5,293 nt of DNA, taken from the NCBI GenBank assembly GCA_027009865.1, contig JALVCR010000029.1:1-5293 (forward strand), written 5' to 3'. The DNA is from Campylobacterales bacterium (lineage in GTDB: Bacteria > Campylobacterota > Campylobacteria > Campylobacterales > JAADDG01). The notes under the pieces are model-generated. The model did no database searches, was not told the origin of the DNA, and saw nothing but the letters and a program-made list of their open reading frames with translations. Both the position numbers and the translations under genes were made by a program. Shown in pieces: positions 5,117 to 5,293 of this stretch. Positions within the stretch are counted from its first letter, which is position 1. Each line of letters opens with the position of its first letter.

Positions 5117-5293
5117 ATGCAATTTAGTGCCGCTAAAAGCAAAAAGGAGTATTTTTTCTCTCAGCCCCATCAGCCGTTCTTTACGCTTGGAATTTTTAAT
5201 GCAATTATTTTTATGATTTTGTTTATTCCCGCATACAAAGGGTATTTTTCGTTTGATTCCAAATTTTTTCACGCCTATTCGATGGTTTATATG
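5117..5293 (+). CDS. nnrS: NnrS-family heme/copper membrane protein, first 59 residues, cut by right window edge
   Basis: NnrS proteins are polytopic inner-membrane proteins that bind heme and copper and are tied to nitrosative stress and nitric oxide metabolism. Only the N-terminus is present. It matches the family opening: SQPHQPFFTLGIFNAIIFMI (residues 15-34), the first membrane helix at about 22-39, IPAYKGY (37-43) and FHAYSMVY (51-58). H18 and H52 are candidate metal or heme ligands. AAGGAG (5104-5109) is 7 nt from the ATG. The gene starts 23 bp after the ATPase stop and has its own extended -10 promoter over that stop, so co-transcription is possible but not required. Family membership rests on a short segment, and several NnrS paralogues can occur in one Campylobacterota genome. 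Confidence 0.82.
   Translation, partial: MQFSAAKSKKEYFFSQPHQPFFTLGIFNAIIFMILFIPAYKGYFSFDSKFFHAYSMVYM

Noticed and set aside
4991..5272. Minus-strand open frame of 93 codons across the ATPase/nnrS junction
   Set aside because: It overlaps two well supported plus-strand genes and their promoter, and its translation has no recognisable domain.
3879..5293. ATPase plus NnrS-like gene as a new defence or toxin-antitoxin module
   Set aside because: The two families have no known joint role, nnrS has its own promoter, and the second gene is truncated by the window; nothing here supports a linked system.

Overview
This window looks like chromosomal DNA from a low-GC member of the Campylobacterota (formerly Epsilonproteobacteria). 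That placement is inferred from the strongly A/T-biased codon use, the sequence character of GroEL and GroES, an NnrS-family membrane protein, and promoters made of a -10 box behind T-rich DNA. I cannot name a genus.

Left part (1-1540). The groES-groEL chaperonin operon runs leftward. GroEL leaves the window after its first 344 residues. The operon has a textbook control region: a sigma-70 promoter (TTGACA, 17-nt spacer, TAAAAT) whose predicted start point falls inside a near-perfect CIRCE operator for the heat-shock repressor HrcA. A tandem TTTGTCA repeat plus an inverted TGACA lies at and upstream of the -35 box, in DNA shared with the next gene.

Middle (1541-3705). A 674-residue AsmA/TamB-like protein is read rightward, divergent from groES. 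It has one N-terminal membrane anchor and a long, lysine-rich, beta-strand-rich periplasmic part made of about three copies of a unit of about 170 residues. After it comes a tRNA with anticodon CAT, best read as elongator tRNA-Met, with CCA encoded in the gene.

Right part (3706-5293). A spacer of about 170 bp carries a perfect tandem 14-bp repeat and a long inverted repeat. The inverted repeat brackets the start region of a complete AAA+ ATPase/DUF4143 protein (Walker A, Walker B, winged helix, C-terminal PD-(D/E)XK-like motif). This gene type is scattered and accessory in bacteria. An extended -10 promoter built over the ATPase stop codon appears to drive the last gene, an NnrS-family heme/copper membrane protein that runs off the right edge.

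The genes do not form one pathway: a housekeeping stress operon, an envelope gene and a tRNA sit beside an accessory ATPase and a nitrosative-stress-type gene. The least explained part is 3706-3881, the repeats between the tRNA and the ATPase. I see no CRISPR array, insertion sequence, rRNA or clear new multi-gene system.
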